From: Agelas oroides
Lineage: Eukaryota; Porifera; Demospongiae; Agelasida; Agelasidae
Assembly: GCA_949130485.1 (NCBI GenBank)
Contig: OX422187.1
Span: 9,388,205-9,452,204 of the forward strand
DNA: 64,000 bases
Direction: 5' to 3'
In this document: one piece after another, positions 53,738 through 63,565 of the stretch
Layout of the letters: each line of letters starts with the position of its first letter
Numbering within the stretch: position 1 is the first letter of the stretch
Translations under genes and position numbers: made by a program
Notes under the pieces: generated by a model
Seen by the model: the letters and a program-made list of their open reading frames with translations, nothing else
What the model was told of the DNA's origin: nothing
The model's database searches: none

Positions 53738-56700
53738 AAAGTGTATGTGTTTAGAGGGTAGTGTGGTGTGTGGGGAAGGATGTGTGTACACATGTTGTAA
53801 ATAGACGGAATGAGCATTGGATTAGGGTTAAACCTGTGGATAGGATGGACATTCAACAGCTACACATGTTAAAGGTACCATTCCTCCAAACAGCACATGT
53901 TCTTAAACTAGTATACCACATGGACTTTAAATTTCGTTGATGTGTGTGTTGAAACCTACCCATGGGTGGCATTGGTGCCATGAAGGCGGGAGGCATGGTG
54001 GGGGGCATCTGTGGCTGGGTGGGCGGGGCATCGGCAAAGAGTTGATGGGGTCTGTCCATCTGCGTGAGGGGGTTCTGTGCAGCCAACATGCGCTCTAGAA
54101 AAGGCAGAGAGTTGGTAAATGTCAGAGAAATATCATGAAGTACATGTACCAAGTATAAAACTGCCTTTCTCCCTTTCCATCTCTGTTTTTTCTCCATTTC
54201 TATTCCTGTTCCTCCATCTTCTTATTGGGGCGAGCCTGAGCGAGCCCCACACTAGCGGGACTGCATTGCGCAGATGTGTGTGTATACGTACGTGCTTGCG
54301 GCCATATACCGTAAATTTTAAATGTGCGAAAATTGAACGTCCTCATGCACTTTATAGTAGCCTCAATAGGTGAAGGGCAATGCTGGGCTACTGCCAGAGG
54401 GCAGCGTTGGCAACCGTAGCGGAGACGGCTCAAGTTTAAGCATGCACGGCACCTTACTTCTTGTTTGTCACAGCAGCTATGGACCGACCATCAACGGCAG
54501 GCTGCTCGCAGACCGTACAAAATTATACACGCCGGGTTGAGATCGCTTCAGGTAAGTGTCGTGCATAAACGACACTCATAAACGCTAGCGATTCAGCTCA
54601 TCATTTCAGCGTGAAGCTTAGTCTATTCATGTGCATGTTAGCTGCTTGCTCAGGCTCGCCCCCACAATGTTGTACATTATCTAGTAGCATACATGTAGAA
54701 CCAGTGTTTTAGAGAGGTCACCTCTCCTGCCCCTTTTCCTTGATTCACTACCCCTTATTCCTCTCCTCTCTCTGTTTCACTTCTCCACCCTCCCTTCTCC
54801 CTTCACCTGCGGCTGAGCCGTGCCTCTCTCCCTTGGAGTCCTTCTTGAAGGCATACGACACAGTGATGGCCCTGTTGCACAAGTGCTGTCCATTCATGGC
54901 TTCTATCGCAGCATCACTAGCCTCAAAACTGGCAAAGTTGATGAAAGCAAATCCCTTCGAGTTTCCAGTGTCTGGATCTCGCATGATCTGTAGGAATTAA
55001 GTAATTTCTGTCATTTAGATAATACAAGCATGCATCAACTACACATTACTTTGTACGTATAGACGAAAGAGCAAGTGGATGCCGGCCAATAGTAAATGAG
55101 ACGCATCTATAAAACTATAGTACTACACACCTACATGTAACCAGCATGCAAATAATGGAATGATGCCAATATTCACATTTCAATGTGTGCTACATGTACA
55201 TGTACGGATGGTATAGTGACAATACACATGTTCAACAAATAAAATACATGAGAGGTTTGTTAATGTAAACGACAGTATGTGCTCATGAATGCTGATGTTT
55301 TTGCTGAGAGAGTGAGAAATAAATCCACGGAACAAAAATCCAGGATCCAGCTGGGATTCGAACCTAAGACCTTCTGAATACTAGTCAGACGCTCTTACCA
55401 TTAAGCCACTTGGACCCCTGGCAGAGGAGCGGAAGACAAGCTATATAAGTAGCGTTGCCTAGAGGCCTCAGCCAAAATTCCAACTGATTCTCACTCTCTC
55501 AGAGCTGGACTGAATCAGGTAAGGACAAAAGTGGATTAGGATTCCCTCCTCCCACCTTTGGTGTCTGCAGTATCACACCAAATGCACTAAAGATGTCATA
55601 CAGCAGCTTCTCATCAATTTCTGTGTCTAGGTTCCCAATGAAGACGTTTGCTCCCACGTCCAAGTTCTTGGTGTTTGAGGCAGCCTGGGAGGGAATGTAA
55701 CACTATGTTAACTCACACAATTCATTGATTCCACAAGGGACGAGATCTATACAAGCAAGAGCGCATAAGAACGGGTGGCTAGAGTAAGAGCGTGTAACTC
55801 TGTAAAATTTGAAACCGGTTGGAATTTACCGCCAGTACTAAAAACAGTACCACGTACTGCGCATGCTGTGTAACAGAACCCCTTGTTTCTAAGCACGTGA
55901 CGGGGTGTTCTATTTTCAGTACAGTTCAATAATTTTGACCAGACTACAGGCTTCTATTGGAGTTACACGTTCTTACTCAAGCCGCCTATTCTTATGCGCT
56001 CTTGATACAAGTGATATGGATAACAGATTGTGAGGGATGTGATTTATTAACCTCAGACTGGTGACCCATGCCTTATACTGTACCTTGTTGACTCGAATGG
56101 GTTTGCCATAGAGTTTGATCATATTCATGATCTTGATGGCATAGTCTGCATCTTCCTCTCCCATGAACTCCACAAACCCATAGCTCTGGTGGAGCTGTGT
56201 GATGCGGTCACGAGGCATGTGCACATTCACTGCATACACAAGAGACAGGAAGCACTGGCATACTTCTACAAGTGTGTATATACATGTACATGTATGGCTT
56301 TGAAACAAACATTAATGCCTCATTCATACAATACATGTACACGCTTCTGGTGGTTCATGTGATTGCTGTTAGTGCACTGGACTTTCAGTACCTCTGATGC
56401 GTGCATGCACATGCACATTGACAACACATGATCGTGACTACGATTGCTCAATCTTCAAAATGAGGACAACTGCATAGGGGCACTACATGTACATGTATGT
56501 TCTACCAACCAGATGGATAAGGTCAGCTATGTGTCTAAAGGCACTTTTGTGTGAGATAACACTCTTCATTTCCAAGCCACTTCAGCGCAGATGAGGAGGC
56601 CCGGAATGGCTCAAGTGCATCCTGCGTAGTGGGAAACTTTGCATAACATCACAAAGCACCCATGTTATGTTTACAACAACTCAAAGTCCTCAAATCTGTC

Positions 56701-57857
56701 ACCCGGTTGAAGTTATTTGACGAACAACAATGTACAACAAAACCACCAGCCTTCCAAGCTCACTACAGAGTGGGTGTTTCAGTAAACTTCTACAGAAAAT
56801 TGTGCCAAAAGTTGGGGGTGGTTGCTCTTTGACGAGACTACAGTAGTGTGTTCTGCCATAGATGATGTGTAACCTATAAGGTTATACATTATCTATGGTT
56901 CTGCATGTTTTATGCAACTCACCCACGGGTCCAGCTTGCAGGAACAGCTCCCAGAGGAGTGCTTCCGTCACCTTCTCATCCAAACCACCAACATAGATTG
57001 TGGCATCTGCAGTCACACGAAAGTTAATGCATCATGCTAGTAGTCTCACTCACATTTTCTTAGCCAGACACAGTCTATGCTGGGAAGGGAATAGCCTCGT
57101 TCCCAGGCCCTTATGCAGGGAAGAAAAGATAGCCTGGAAACCTGTATACTACTCCGCTACACTAAAAATTAACGGAAATTTCTGTTTACCTGCTAAAAGC
57201 CACACTGCAGAATTATACTGCCTGTGAGACGCATTCGGATGGTTTTAAAGTCAGAAAAAAAATCGCTTTGATGGTAACTGTCTGCATTACATGTACTTTG
57301 TTCAAGATGACCGGTAAACTTCAAAGGGAAAGATTGCATCAGTCACGTGCCGTAGTATTTACCTGGAATAAACGGACGCATGGATAATTCCTGTAAGCGA
57401 AGAGCTTATTGCCTCATCTCTCCTTCGTCATTGTCCACACAGAGTGTGGTCAGTGGGAGGCATCTTTCACATGGAAGAAGTCAGCATGTCTTGCGGAGGT
57501 TAGTGTAACGGAGTATATTTTACGGAGATTTCCCAAGTTCTCAGAAATCCTGGGGGATCTGAGCATGCGCAAACAGTGTGTACCAGGCTCTTTTTTTCTC
57601 TATCCCACGCACAAGAGTTTGGGAACGAGGCTAGGAGGGGAACAGGGTTTGGCACATGAACCAAGCTTTGCCTTATCCAATATAGTCTGAAAACTCGGTC
57701 TGAAATGTCACTTCAGGGTTTCTCTCTATTATTCTTGATTGTGTTGTTTATTCAAGAATTGCATGCATGAAAGACTATACCTATATTTAATGATTATCTA
57801 TGCTGCAATGCTCTTAAAATAACCTTGATTTCTCTCCTGAATTGGACCAGCTGCCAT
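44940..57857 (-). CDS. SF3B4: Splicing factor 3B subunit 4 (SF3B4/SAP49)
   Basis: Twelve exons join in phase to 655 codons: 57824-57857, 56923-57006, 56084-56229, 55556-55684, 54807-54987, 53960-54094, 53558-53620, 52579-52649, 51603-51729, 46037-46913, 45519-45577, 44940-45001. It starts [14 protein letters not shown]1 (about 13-90) has [20 protein letters not shown] and the RNP1 SYGFVEF; RRM2 (about 100-180) has [18 protein letters not shown] and KGFAFINF. Then [21 protein letters not shown] and a Met/Pro-rich linker. Exon 10 encodes an approximately 290-residue tail of [12 protein letters not shown]-type repeats, much longer and more regular than in vertebrates. The end is [16 protein letters not shown]3B4 is part of the SF3b complex of U2 snRNP and binds SF3B2 and pre-mRNA upstream of the branch site. 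The 63-nt exon at 53558 has a weak donor; all others are standard. Confidence 0.93.
46037..46900. repeat. Coding minisatellite in SF3B4 exon 10
   Basis: Units of 18, 27 and 36 bases, based on GGAGGAGGGGGACCACCAGG with CCAGGACCTCTGGG or CCAGGAACTCCGGG spacers, repeat more than 15 times. On the plus strand the same DNA reads as an open Gly-rich frame, which is an antisense shadow. Confidence 0.9.
47255..47716. mobile_element. Approximately 460-bp repeat, Helentron-like ends, copy 1
   Basis: Begins ATTGGGGCGAGCCTGAGCAA and ends with a partly complementary GCTTGCTAAGGCTTACCCCC, then a small stem (AATGT-TCT-ACATT) and TTCTAGTA. The same boundaries occur at 54224-54686. Subterminal inverted repeats plus a 3' stem before CTAG recall Helentron-type elements; that class is an inference. 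It lies in the large SF3B4 intron 9. Confidence 0.7.
47885..48130. repeat. Dispersed repeat shared with 40046-40330
   Basis: Second copy of the unclassified repeat (GCTTCGGGCTAATAATACGT, then TCCTCCCTTGAGGG and GTAGCTAAGTAGCAGTGAAC). Confidence 0.65.
48437..48693 (+). mobile_element. tRNA-derived repeat family B with 32-bp terminal inverted repeats
   Basis: TTATGAGGTGAAAATAGAGG, continuing AAAGTGAAAAGG, at the left is mirrored at the right with one mismatch. Between them lies a tRNA-like unit (48590-48660): TGTGGCTCAGTGGCAGAGC, then GGCTCAAGCC and CCTGGGTTCGACTCCCGG. The T arm CCTGGG/CTCCCGG is well paired. Same family as 19416-19764. In SF3B4 intron 9. Confidence 0.78.
49123..51499. mobile_element. 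2.4-kb foldback element with about 635-bp inverted arms
   Basis: The left arm (49123-49761) begins GGGTCATTCCATATCAAATC and is repeated in inverse orientation at 50866-51499 with high identity along its length. ATAA lies directly outside both ends (49119-49122 and 51500-51503), a 4-bp target duplication. Each arm has the same mirrored roughly 90-codon frame, which is a shadow. The 1.1-kb spacer has no recognisable frame. It occupies SF3B4 intron 9. Confidence 0.88.
51735..51812. repeat. (TG)n microsatellite at SF3B4 exon 9 acceptor
   Basis: On the gene's strand it is a CA tract ending CACATAG, the acceptor before exon 9 (starts at 51729). Confidence 0.92.
52038..52533. mobile_element. TA-target TIR element (CCGTA end)
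   Basis: CCGTAGTCTCGCGAAAAAGG at the left and CCTTTTTCGCGAGACTGCGG at the right; TA on both sides (52036-52037 and 52534-52535). AGAGCGCCCACCC motifs are repeated near both ends. No transposase. In SF3B4 intron 8, 46 bases from exon 8. Confidence 0.87.
52843..52920. repeat. CTCGTTCCCAGGC-family foldback
   Basis: TAGCCTCGTTCCCAGGCCTTCC followed by CGTCCAGTTTTTG-AACGCTTGCAGTATG-CAAAAATGGACG and GGAAGACCTGG: nested inverted repeats. The same GTCCAGTTTTTGA core occurs at 24390. Confidence 0.8.
53622..53754. repeat. (TG)n microsatellite at SF3B4 exon 7 acceptor
   Basis: Two TG tracts separated by GGGAAAGTGTA, with the same interruption repeated at the far end. On the gene strand the CA tract runs directly into CACAG, the acceptor of exon 7 (53620). 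Confidence 0.95.
54224..54686. mobile_element. Approximately 460-bp repeat, Helentron-like ends, copy 2
   Basis: Same ends as copy 1: ATTGGGGCGAGCCTGAGCGA and GCTTGCTCAGGCTCGCCCCC, then AATGT-TGT-ACATT and ATCTAGTA. This copy keeps the inverted repeats better (about 19 bp). It fills much of SF3B4 intron 5. Confidence 0.72.
55305..55501 (-). mobile_element. tRNA-derived repeat family A with terminal inverted repeats
   Basis: TGAGAGAGTGAGAA and TTCTCACTCTCTCA bound a reverse-oriented tRNA-like unit (B box GGTTCGAATCCC, anticodon arm TCTGACTAGTATTCAGA). Closest to 4089-4282. In SF3B4 intron 4, about 55 bases from exon 4. Confidence 0.78.
55756..56004. mobile_element. 249-bp MITE with about 45-bp inverted repeats
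   Basis: CAAGAGCGCATAAGAACGGG, then GAGTAAGAGCGTGTAACTC at the left is mirrored at the right with a few mismatches. ATACAAG flanks both sides (55749-55755 and 56005-56011), a 7-bp direct repeat. It makes up most of SF3B4 intron 3. Confidence 0.85.
57088..57633. repeat. Region bounded by CTCGTTCCCAGG-family arms
   Basis: TAGCCTCGTTCCCAGGCCC at 57092 and TTTGGGAACGAGGCTAGG ending about 57634 are inverted to each other across 500 bases in SF3B4 intron 1; further GATAGCCTGG and ACCAGGCTC halves lie inside. Either one long foldback or two independent short ones. Confidence 0.6.
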
Positions 57858-58164
57858 CGTGGCCGCCCACAGAGTGGTACTAACTGTCAGTTGCGGTGGT
57901 ACTAGATAGATAGTAGTGCTTGAACTTTGACACGTTTTCGTAGTGTGCGCTAATTGGAATTATTGACCCTTAGGAGTAGGAGGGCGTGGCTGAGCGGGTA
58001 AACGTTGCACGTGGGTCCGGGTCGTGACATCCCATCGTGGTATTAAAATTATGTAAGCATCGAGCATCCGTGGGCCCAGGGCCATCAATAGTGGAATAGG
58101 CTGTTCTGTTGTTGCATGGACTGGCTAGTGGAAGTAGAAAGCGTATGTGGACACATTTTCGGCA
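57858..58164. promoter_or_regulatory. Shared divergent promoter, SF3B4 / ABC transporter
   Basis: The two start codons face away from each other across 307 bases, so both 5' UTRs and core promoters must lie here. No clear TATA box on either side. Close divergent spacing suggests a bidirectional promoter. Confidence 0.6.
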
Positions 58165-61100
58165 ATGGAAGAGGAGCTTGCGATTGAAGTGCGGGCTGCT
58201 CATAAGTCGTACGGCAGTCTGGAAGTCCTCAAGGACCTGAACATGGATGTACCATATGGATGCATGTGAGTGTACTTCTTTACTCGCATGACACAAAGAA
58301 TCGATGCTCTCAGCCTTCCCAGAATGAATCGGTACCCTACCGCGAAAGGGGTGGGGCTGCCTTTGTTGGATACATGTACATGTACATCATATATTATGTT
58401 TATATCCGCGCTGTTTAATACCTCACTAATTTTAGAGATCCTCACATCTGATGACAGCTGTTAAGAGTGTGAAGGGCAGTAGCCTCGTTCCCATGCCACT
58501 CCCAGATTTTATCTCGCAGCCGTGGAGAAAAATCGAGACGGCTGCGAGATAACAAAGTGGCCTGGGAACAAGGCTAGCAGTAGGTCGTAATTTGTCCCAT
58601 GATCATAGCATAGATAGTAGAGACTCACTCTACTATCTATGTTCATATGATTGTGGATCATGTTGTTGCTAACTTTGTCCCATTGTATCATAGATAGTAG
58701 AGACTCACTCTACTATCTATGTTCATATGATTGTGGATCATGTTGTTGCTAACTTTGTCCCATTGTATCATAGATAGTAGAGCTCTACTAAGCTCTACTA
58801 TCTATAATTGTATTGTAATTGAAGGCCTTGTACCGGATTAGTTTAACTTAGGACAAACTTAGATGAGTCATCACTTTAGCTACAAGAAATATGTCAGGTA
58901 AAGTGTCATACCCAAATAAATACCTAGAAATATCAGGCATCTTTCCGATCAGTAACAAAAAATGTCAGGTACATAACCTAGAAATCCTTCCTTGAGAAGT
59001 GGGGAGGCAATGAGGCTAGTGTAATGAAGGTCTGTGATGATGCTCTTGTCACACAATTTCCTTCTACCACAACATCTCCATGCAGCTATGGTCTTCTAGG
59101 CTCCAGTGGCTGTGGCAAGACTACACTGTTGCGCTGCCTCCTGGGTCGTCTGAGATTGGAGAGTGGTCGGGTTACTACCCTGGGTCATCCCCCAGGATCT
59201 AGGGGCCATAACATACCTGGCAGAGATGTCGGGTATATGCCACAGGTTAGGGGAAACACAGTAGATGGTCATTTATTATTACATATAAATACACTTCCAA
59301 GGCCCCATGGAAAATCAGCACAGCAGCTAAGGAGCTACCGTATTGAAATGAAGCAGCCTTTCTTACATGAGATAACAGTCACCTCAGTGAAGCTGATGAG
59401 GCCTAGGATTGGACAAAGTACATCCTGTGCATGCAATGGGTAACTTTGTTCTACCTGTTTCAGGGAGCCAGTTCACTGATTATTCATACATACATACATT
59501 AATGTGTATATACCAAGCCATCAGAGATTGTGGTATACTTACAGTGTACCAAGTATGTTATTTCATTATCCTTGTGTCCTCATTCTGTAGTCAATTTGGC
59601 CATGTAGGTTAGCATAAAGTCTAAATAGATGATTAACTGAACAGATTTACATCCTAACAACCAACTTCTGTATGTTGTTACTATTTTTGTCTACTGCTAT
59701 TGTCTTCCAGGAGCTGGCCTTGTATGGGGACTTCACAATGCTTGAGACAATGTACTACTTTGGTATCCTGCACGGCATGAGTTGTAAGGAGGTGAAGACA
59801 AGAGGCAAATTTCTACTCGATCTACTTGAACTTCCAAATAAGGATAAACTCATCAGGAAGCTGAGGTGAGAGAGAGTACAATGTGTTACTCATGATCCAC
59901 TTCCTGCATGTGTAATGTTGTATAAACATTATGCACTTCTTGTGTATAATGCATAGTGGACAGAGATCAGATAATATCCCGCCATTTTGAGTAGAAAGGA
60001 GTGGCATTTTAATGGAGTATAAGTACAGTGGGGCAGTTTGCAAGGTCCTTTTGCATAAGCACAAGAACTGGTTTACTTTTCCACATGGAATACACGTACA
60101 TGGTCTCAACAGGACCTACAGCTCACTGAAGCAATGTGAGCTTGTCAAGCGCCCAACTTACACTCCATTGAGTGGGCCGGGCTTTTCTTACCACTCAAAA
60201 TGGTGGATGTCTGTTTACCATCATTTCACATATTAACAACCCACAAGGTCTTTATGAGTGGTATTATATGTTCCCCTTCTCTAGTGGTGGTCAGCAAAGA
60301 AGAGTGTCATTTGCAGTGGCCATGTTGCAGGAACCTCCCCTGCTCATCCTGGATGAGCCTACTGTGGGTGTGGATCCCCTCCTCAGAGCAAAGTACGTAA
60401 GCCTGCTGCTGCTGTTGTGCCCAGACTACCCTTCCAACTTCAAAGGTTTAGTTTTTAGCAAAATCCATATCAACAGTTAGCCCTTGATGTGAGGATATTC
60501 GCCAGACCCTCCTTTTTAGGAAGGCCCAGGTCTGAGACTAACCTTGTTAAACACTATTGGTGTAGATCTATGGCAGAGGTGTACTATGCAAGGCTCTATA
60601 CATATGAATGTGTCTTATCCTCACACTTTGAACTGTCCGTATGTAATTGTCTGGAAGAACAAGTATAATGTACATTTGTAGAGTGGCCTCTGAGTTTCCA
60701 CGAGATCAGCTAATATGACTCAGTATACAAAGATCCATGAAAATGTTATATACGTACATGTGTACATCTATGTGCTGCATCTCAATACTCACTGTATACT
60801 TTATCTCACTACACCTGACCATTGACAGGATATGGCACCATCTTCTAAACCAGGTGTCCTCCCAACAGACAACCATTATCATCACTACCCACTACATTGA
60901 GGAGGCTCGCCAGGCTCATATGGTGAGAAGAAGGGCTGGGGTGGTACGTACATCAAGCTTCTGTGTAGCACTAGTACATGTATAGCTGCATGAAAGAGGA
61001 AACTTGACAGAAGTGTTTTAAGGAATATTTTGAAGGAAAATCGGGAGTATAGTGGAATAAAGACATACAGTGAATTGGAAGAGATTGGTGGAAGATTTAA

Positions 61101-63257
61101 GGTAGTTGCAGGTGTCATGTCCTCAGATCAAATTTTTCACAAGCGCCCTGCGGCCTCGTCAATAAATAGGGTTTGGACACCTTCACTAGGAAACCTGGGG
61201 CCAGTTGACATAAGGCTGGTCAACAACTGTAGGTATTATTAGCAGCAGTATTTGGCGCTCAAAAATCTGCAAGCTGGCTGTCTGTGATGACATAAAGTGT
61301 AATTTACTTGCCTGAGCAATCTGGTTGGTGTGACAACATGCTGTTATAGTTACGCCCCATTTTTAACAGTGAATTTGTCCAGACCCTTCTTTTCAACGAG
61401 GGTGCAGGGTGTGTGCAAAAAATTTGATATGGTGATGAGACTAGTGGTGCGGTTGATAAAGGTGGAGTTTGGGGGAGGGAAACATTGCAAGAAGAGTTCT
61501 AGATATCTACATGATTGGTCTTTGGATTCATTACACAGGTTGGACTGATGCGAGATGGCAAACTGTTGGCTCAAGCTAAACCAGACTACTTGATTCATTC
61601 CTATCGGATGTCGGTATGTTCTTGTCTCTAGCACACAACATAACCACCTCAACTAGCAGTTGTCTTCAGTACAGAGCCTGCTGAAGATGACCTGCTGCAA
61701 TACTGAGAAGCATTTCTAGGCTGGCTGTTTATAAAGGAAGAGTGGAGGAGGGGGGGGGAAGTTGTGATTTAGTGGTAAAGTTTCCTAAGTATATAATATA
61801 TTATAATTTCCTGAGTGTTTCTTCACATGGCAGACCTTGGAAGAGGTGTTTCTGCAGCTGTGTCGATCCCAGGATGAAGAGGAGAATGACATGGGGGAAG
61901 GTAGAGCTTGCATTGTAAGTTGTGCATTCTCACACTGTACTTTTCAGCTCACGTATCAAGCTGCATATGCAGTGAGTGTAGTAGTTTTCATTCAAATACT
62001 CAGCAGGAATAGTCGATTATTCAAGGCTTTGATAAACAGCCCTAATGGTTTAATCACCCTTTCACTACTCGGATAGGTTAAGGTGGGCTCAAAATGTATT
62101 GTTTGTGATACGTAAGTATACGAAGGTATTGCTATAATTCGCGGAAGTTGTATTACAATTTACGGAGATTGAATGGCTGCCGTATGAAGGCTTCTTAGCT
62201 TTGCTAGCAGTGTTATGGCTGTTAGTCTGTACTGTATAGGTTTGTGCTATTGCTGGTTGTGAACTAGACATGTCTAACTCGCAGCAGGACTACAACTGGA
62301 TGGAGAGTTTCGTGGTTCCGGAAGCAAGAAACACGAAAAAGACTCAAGCCCGTTCATTTAGTAGCCAACCTCAGCAGCAAGCCCCCCCAACGCGGTGCCG
62401 AAGAACTTGGTGTGTAGTACCTATAAATGGAAACAGTTGTCATGCATCCATACGGGTGGAGTGACGGTTTCCACTGCTTCTGAAGAGCAGGAGAGTTAGT
62501 AGAATTTATAATTGACTGCCACTTTGGTGTATTCCAAGGCATTGTTTTCGATTTACTTGTGACGTGAACTTACCATACCTAATTTCCAGTTAGTTCTGAA
62601 TTCTGTGTGTGAAGAGCATTTGAACCGGTACCAAGATTGCCTAGTTAAATGGAATATTTGGCATCACATTTGCTGAAATACAGTGTTAATTAGTGTACAT
62701 TGTTTACAAAAGGGTAGGGTGTTTCCATGGAAACCAATTTGTTTGTTTACATCATCAACACAATACAATAACAGGATACAAAACGAAAACCACTAGTGTA
62801 CTTCATGACAGCAAAATACACCATAAACTTTCTGTGGTCAGTAGTGTGAACAATGCTTGTCCACAACCAGAGCCTGCCTTAACGCACCATGTTTTGTTGA
62901 ATGAGTTAACTTCATTTTCAGGCTCCTTACTGGCTTTAGTGTGTTGCATGCAGTGTTCAACAAATGCTGGTGAGGGAGCTCAAGCCTGGAAATAAGACTA
63001 CAATCATGTTATAAACTTACACAGTATATACTTTACCTGAAACCTGCCAAATGGCCACACACTTGCCCATTTTGAGAGTTAGTGTTGGAATTTTGTTTAT
63101 ATCCTCCCCCATCACCCTCCCCAGCAATATGCGGATTTTGACAGCAGCTCCAAACTTCACAAGTCATATGAGAGTGATGAGGGCACTCCATTGCTGACAG
63201 AGTCCATCAGGACCAAGAAGAGGGAGAAGTCAGTAGCCTCCAAAATCTGGAAGAGAG
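58165..63257 (+). CDS. ABC transporter, ABCG23/ABCH-like ATP-binding domain (5' part of gene)
   Basis: Eight exons join in phase to 302 codons plus one base: 58165-58265, 59086-59245, 59711-59865, 60285-60392, 60829-60922, 61539-61613, 61834-61914, 63125-63257; the gene continues past the window. All ATPase motifs are present: Walker [10 protein letters not shown] (39-47), Q-loop YMPQ (Q87), signature LSGGQ (138-142), Walker B LLILDEP (158-164) and the H-loop TTH (H196). [18 protein letters not shown] and LEEVFLQLC close the domain, followed by an acidic linker ([10 protein letters not shown]). N-terminal ATPase with the membrane domain after it, and the TVGVDPLLR / [10 protein letters not shown] wording, fit the ABCG23/ABCH half-transporter group. 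The substrate is unknown; it would need dimerisation. Confidence 0.88.
58480..58576. repeat. CTCGTTCCCAGG-family foldback, best-formed copy
   Basis: TAGCCTCGTTCCCATGCCACT at one end and AGTGGCCTGGGAACAAGGCTA at the other. Inside is a second stem, TTATCTCGCAGCCGT and ACGGCTGCGAGATAA. GCAG flanks both sides. In intron 1 of the ABC gene. Confidence 0.85.
58609..58806. repeat. 80-bp tandem repeat with 14-bp hairpins
   Basis: Two near-identical 80-bp units (58609-58688 and 58689-58768), each starting with CATAGATAGTAGAG-ACTCA-CTCTACTATCTATG, a perfect 14-bp stem with 5-nt loop. A third, shortened hairpin follows, with a different loop. In intron 1 of the ABC gene. Confidence 0.92.
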
Positions 63258-63565
63258 GTGAGATGTGCCTGAAACATGTTACCACAGAGTGAATATGTTT
63301 GGATGAGTGAAAATTGAAAGAGGAATGCAAAGCAGTAGAATTTATGTTGTGAGAGGTGGAGAGAAACAGTGACCTACGCTTCTTTGACACACAAATCACT
63401 CAGGGGGTCGGGGGTAGGTTGTGCCTGAAACATGCTTGGATGAGTGAAAATTGGAAGAGGAATAAGAAGCAGTATGATTGTTCTTCAGAGTTTTCATACA
63501 GGATTTTAAGTTGTGAGAGGTGGAGAGAAACTGACCTGTGCTTCCAAATCACTCAGGGAATCTGG
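63258..63565. repeat. Imperfect tandem duplication in ABC gene intron
   Basis: GTGCCTGAAACATG, then TTGGATGAGTGAAAATTG, GTTGTGAGAGGTGGAGAGAA and AAATCACTCAGGG occur twice in the same order (63267-63404 and 63421-63557). Non-coding, directly after exon 8. From 63566 to the window end no further exon was recognised. Confidence 0.8.
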
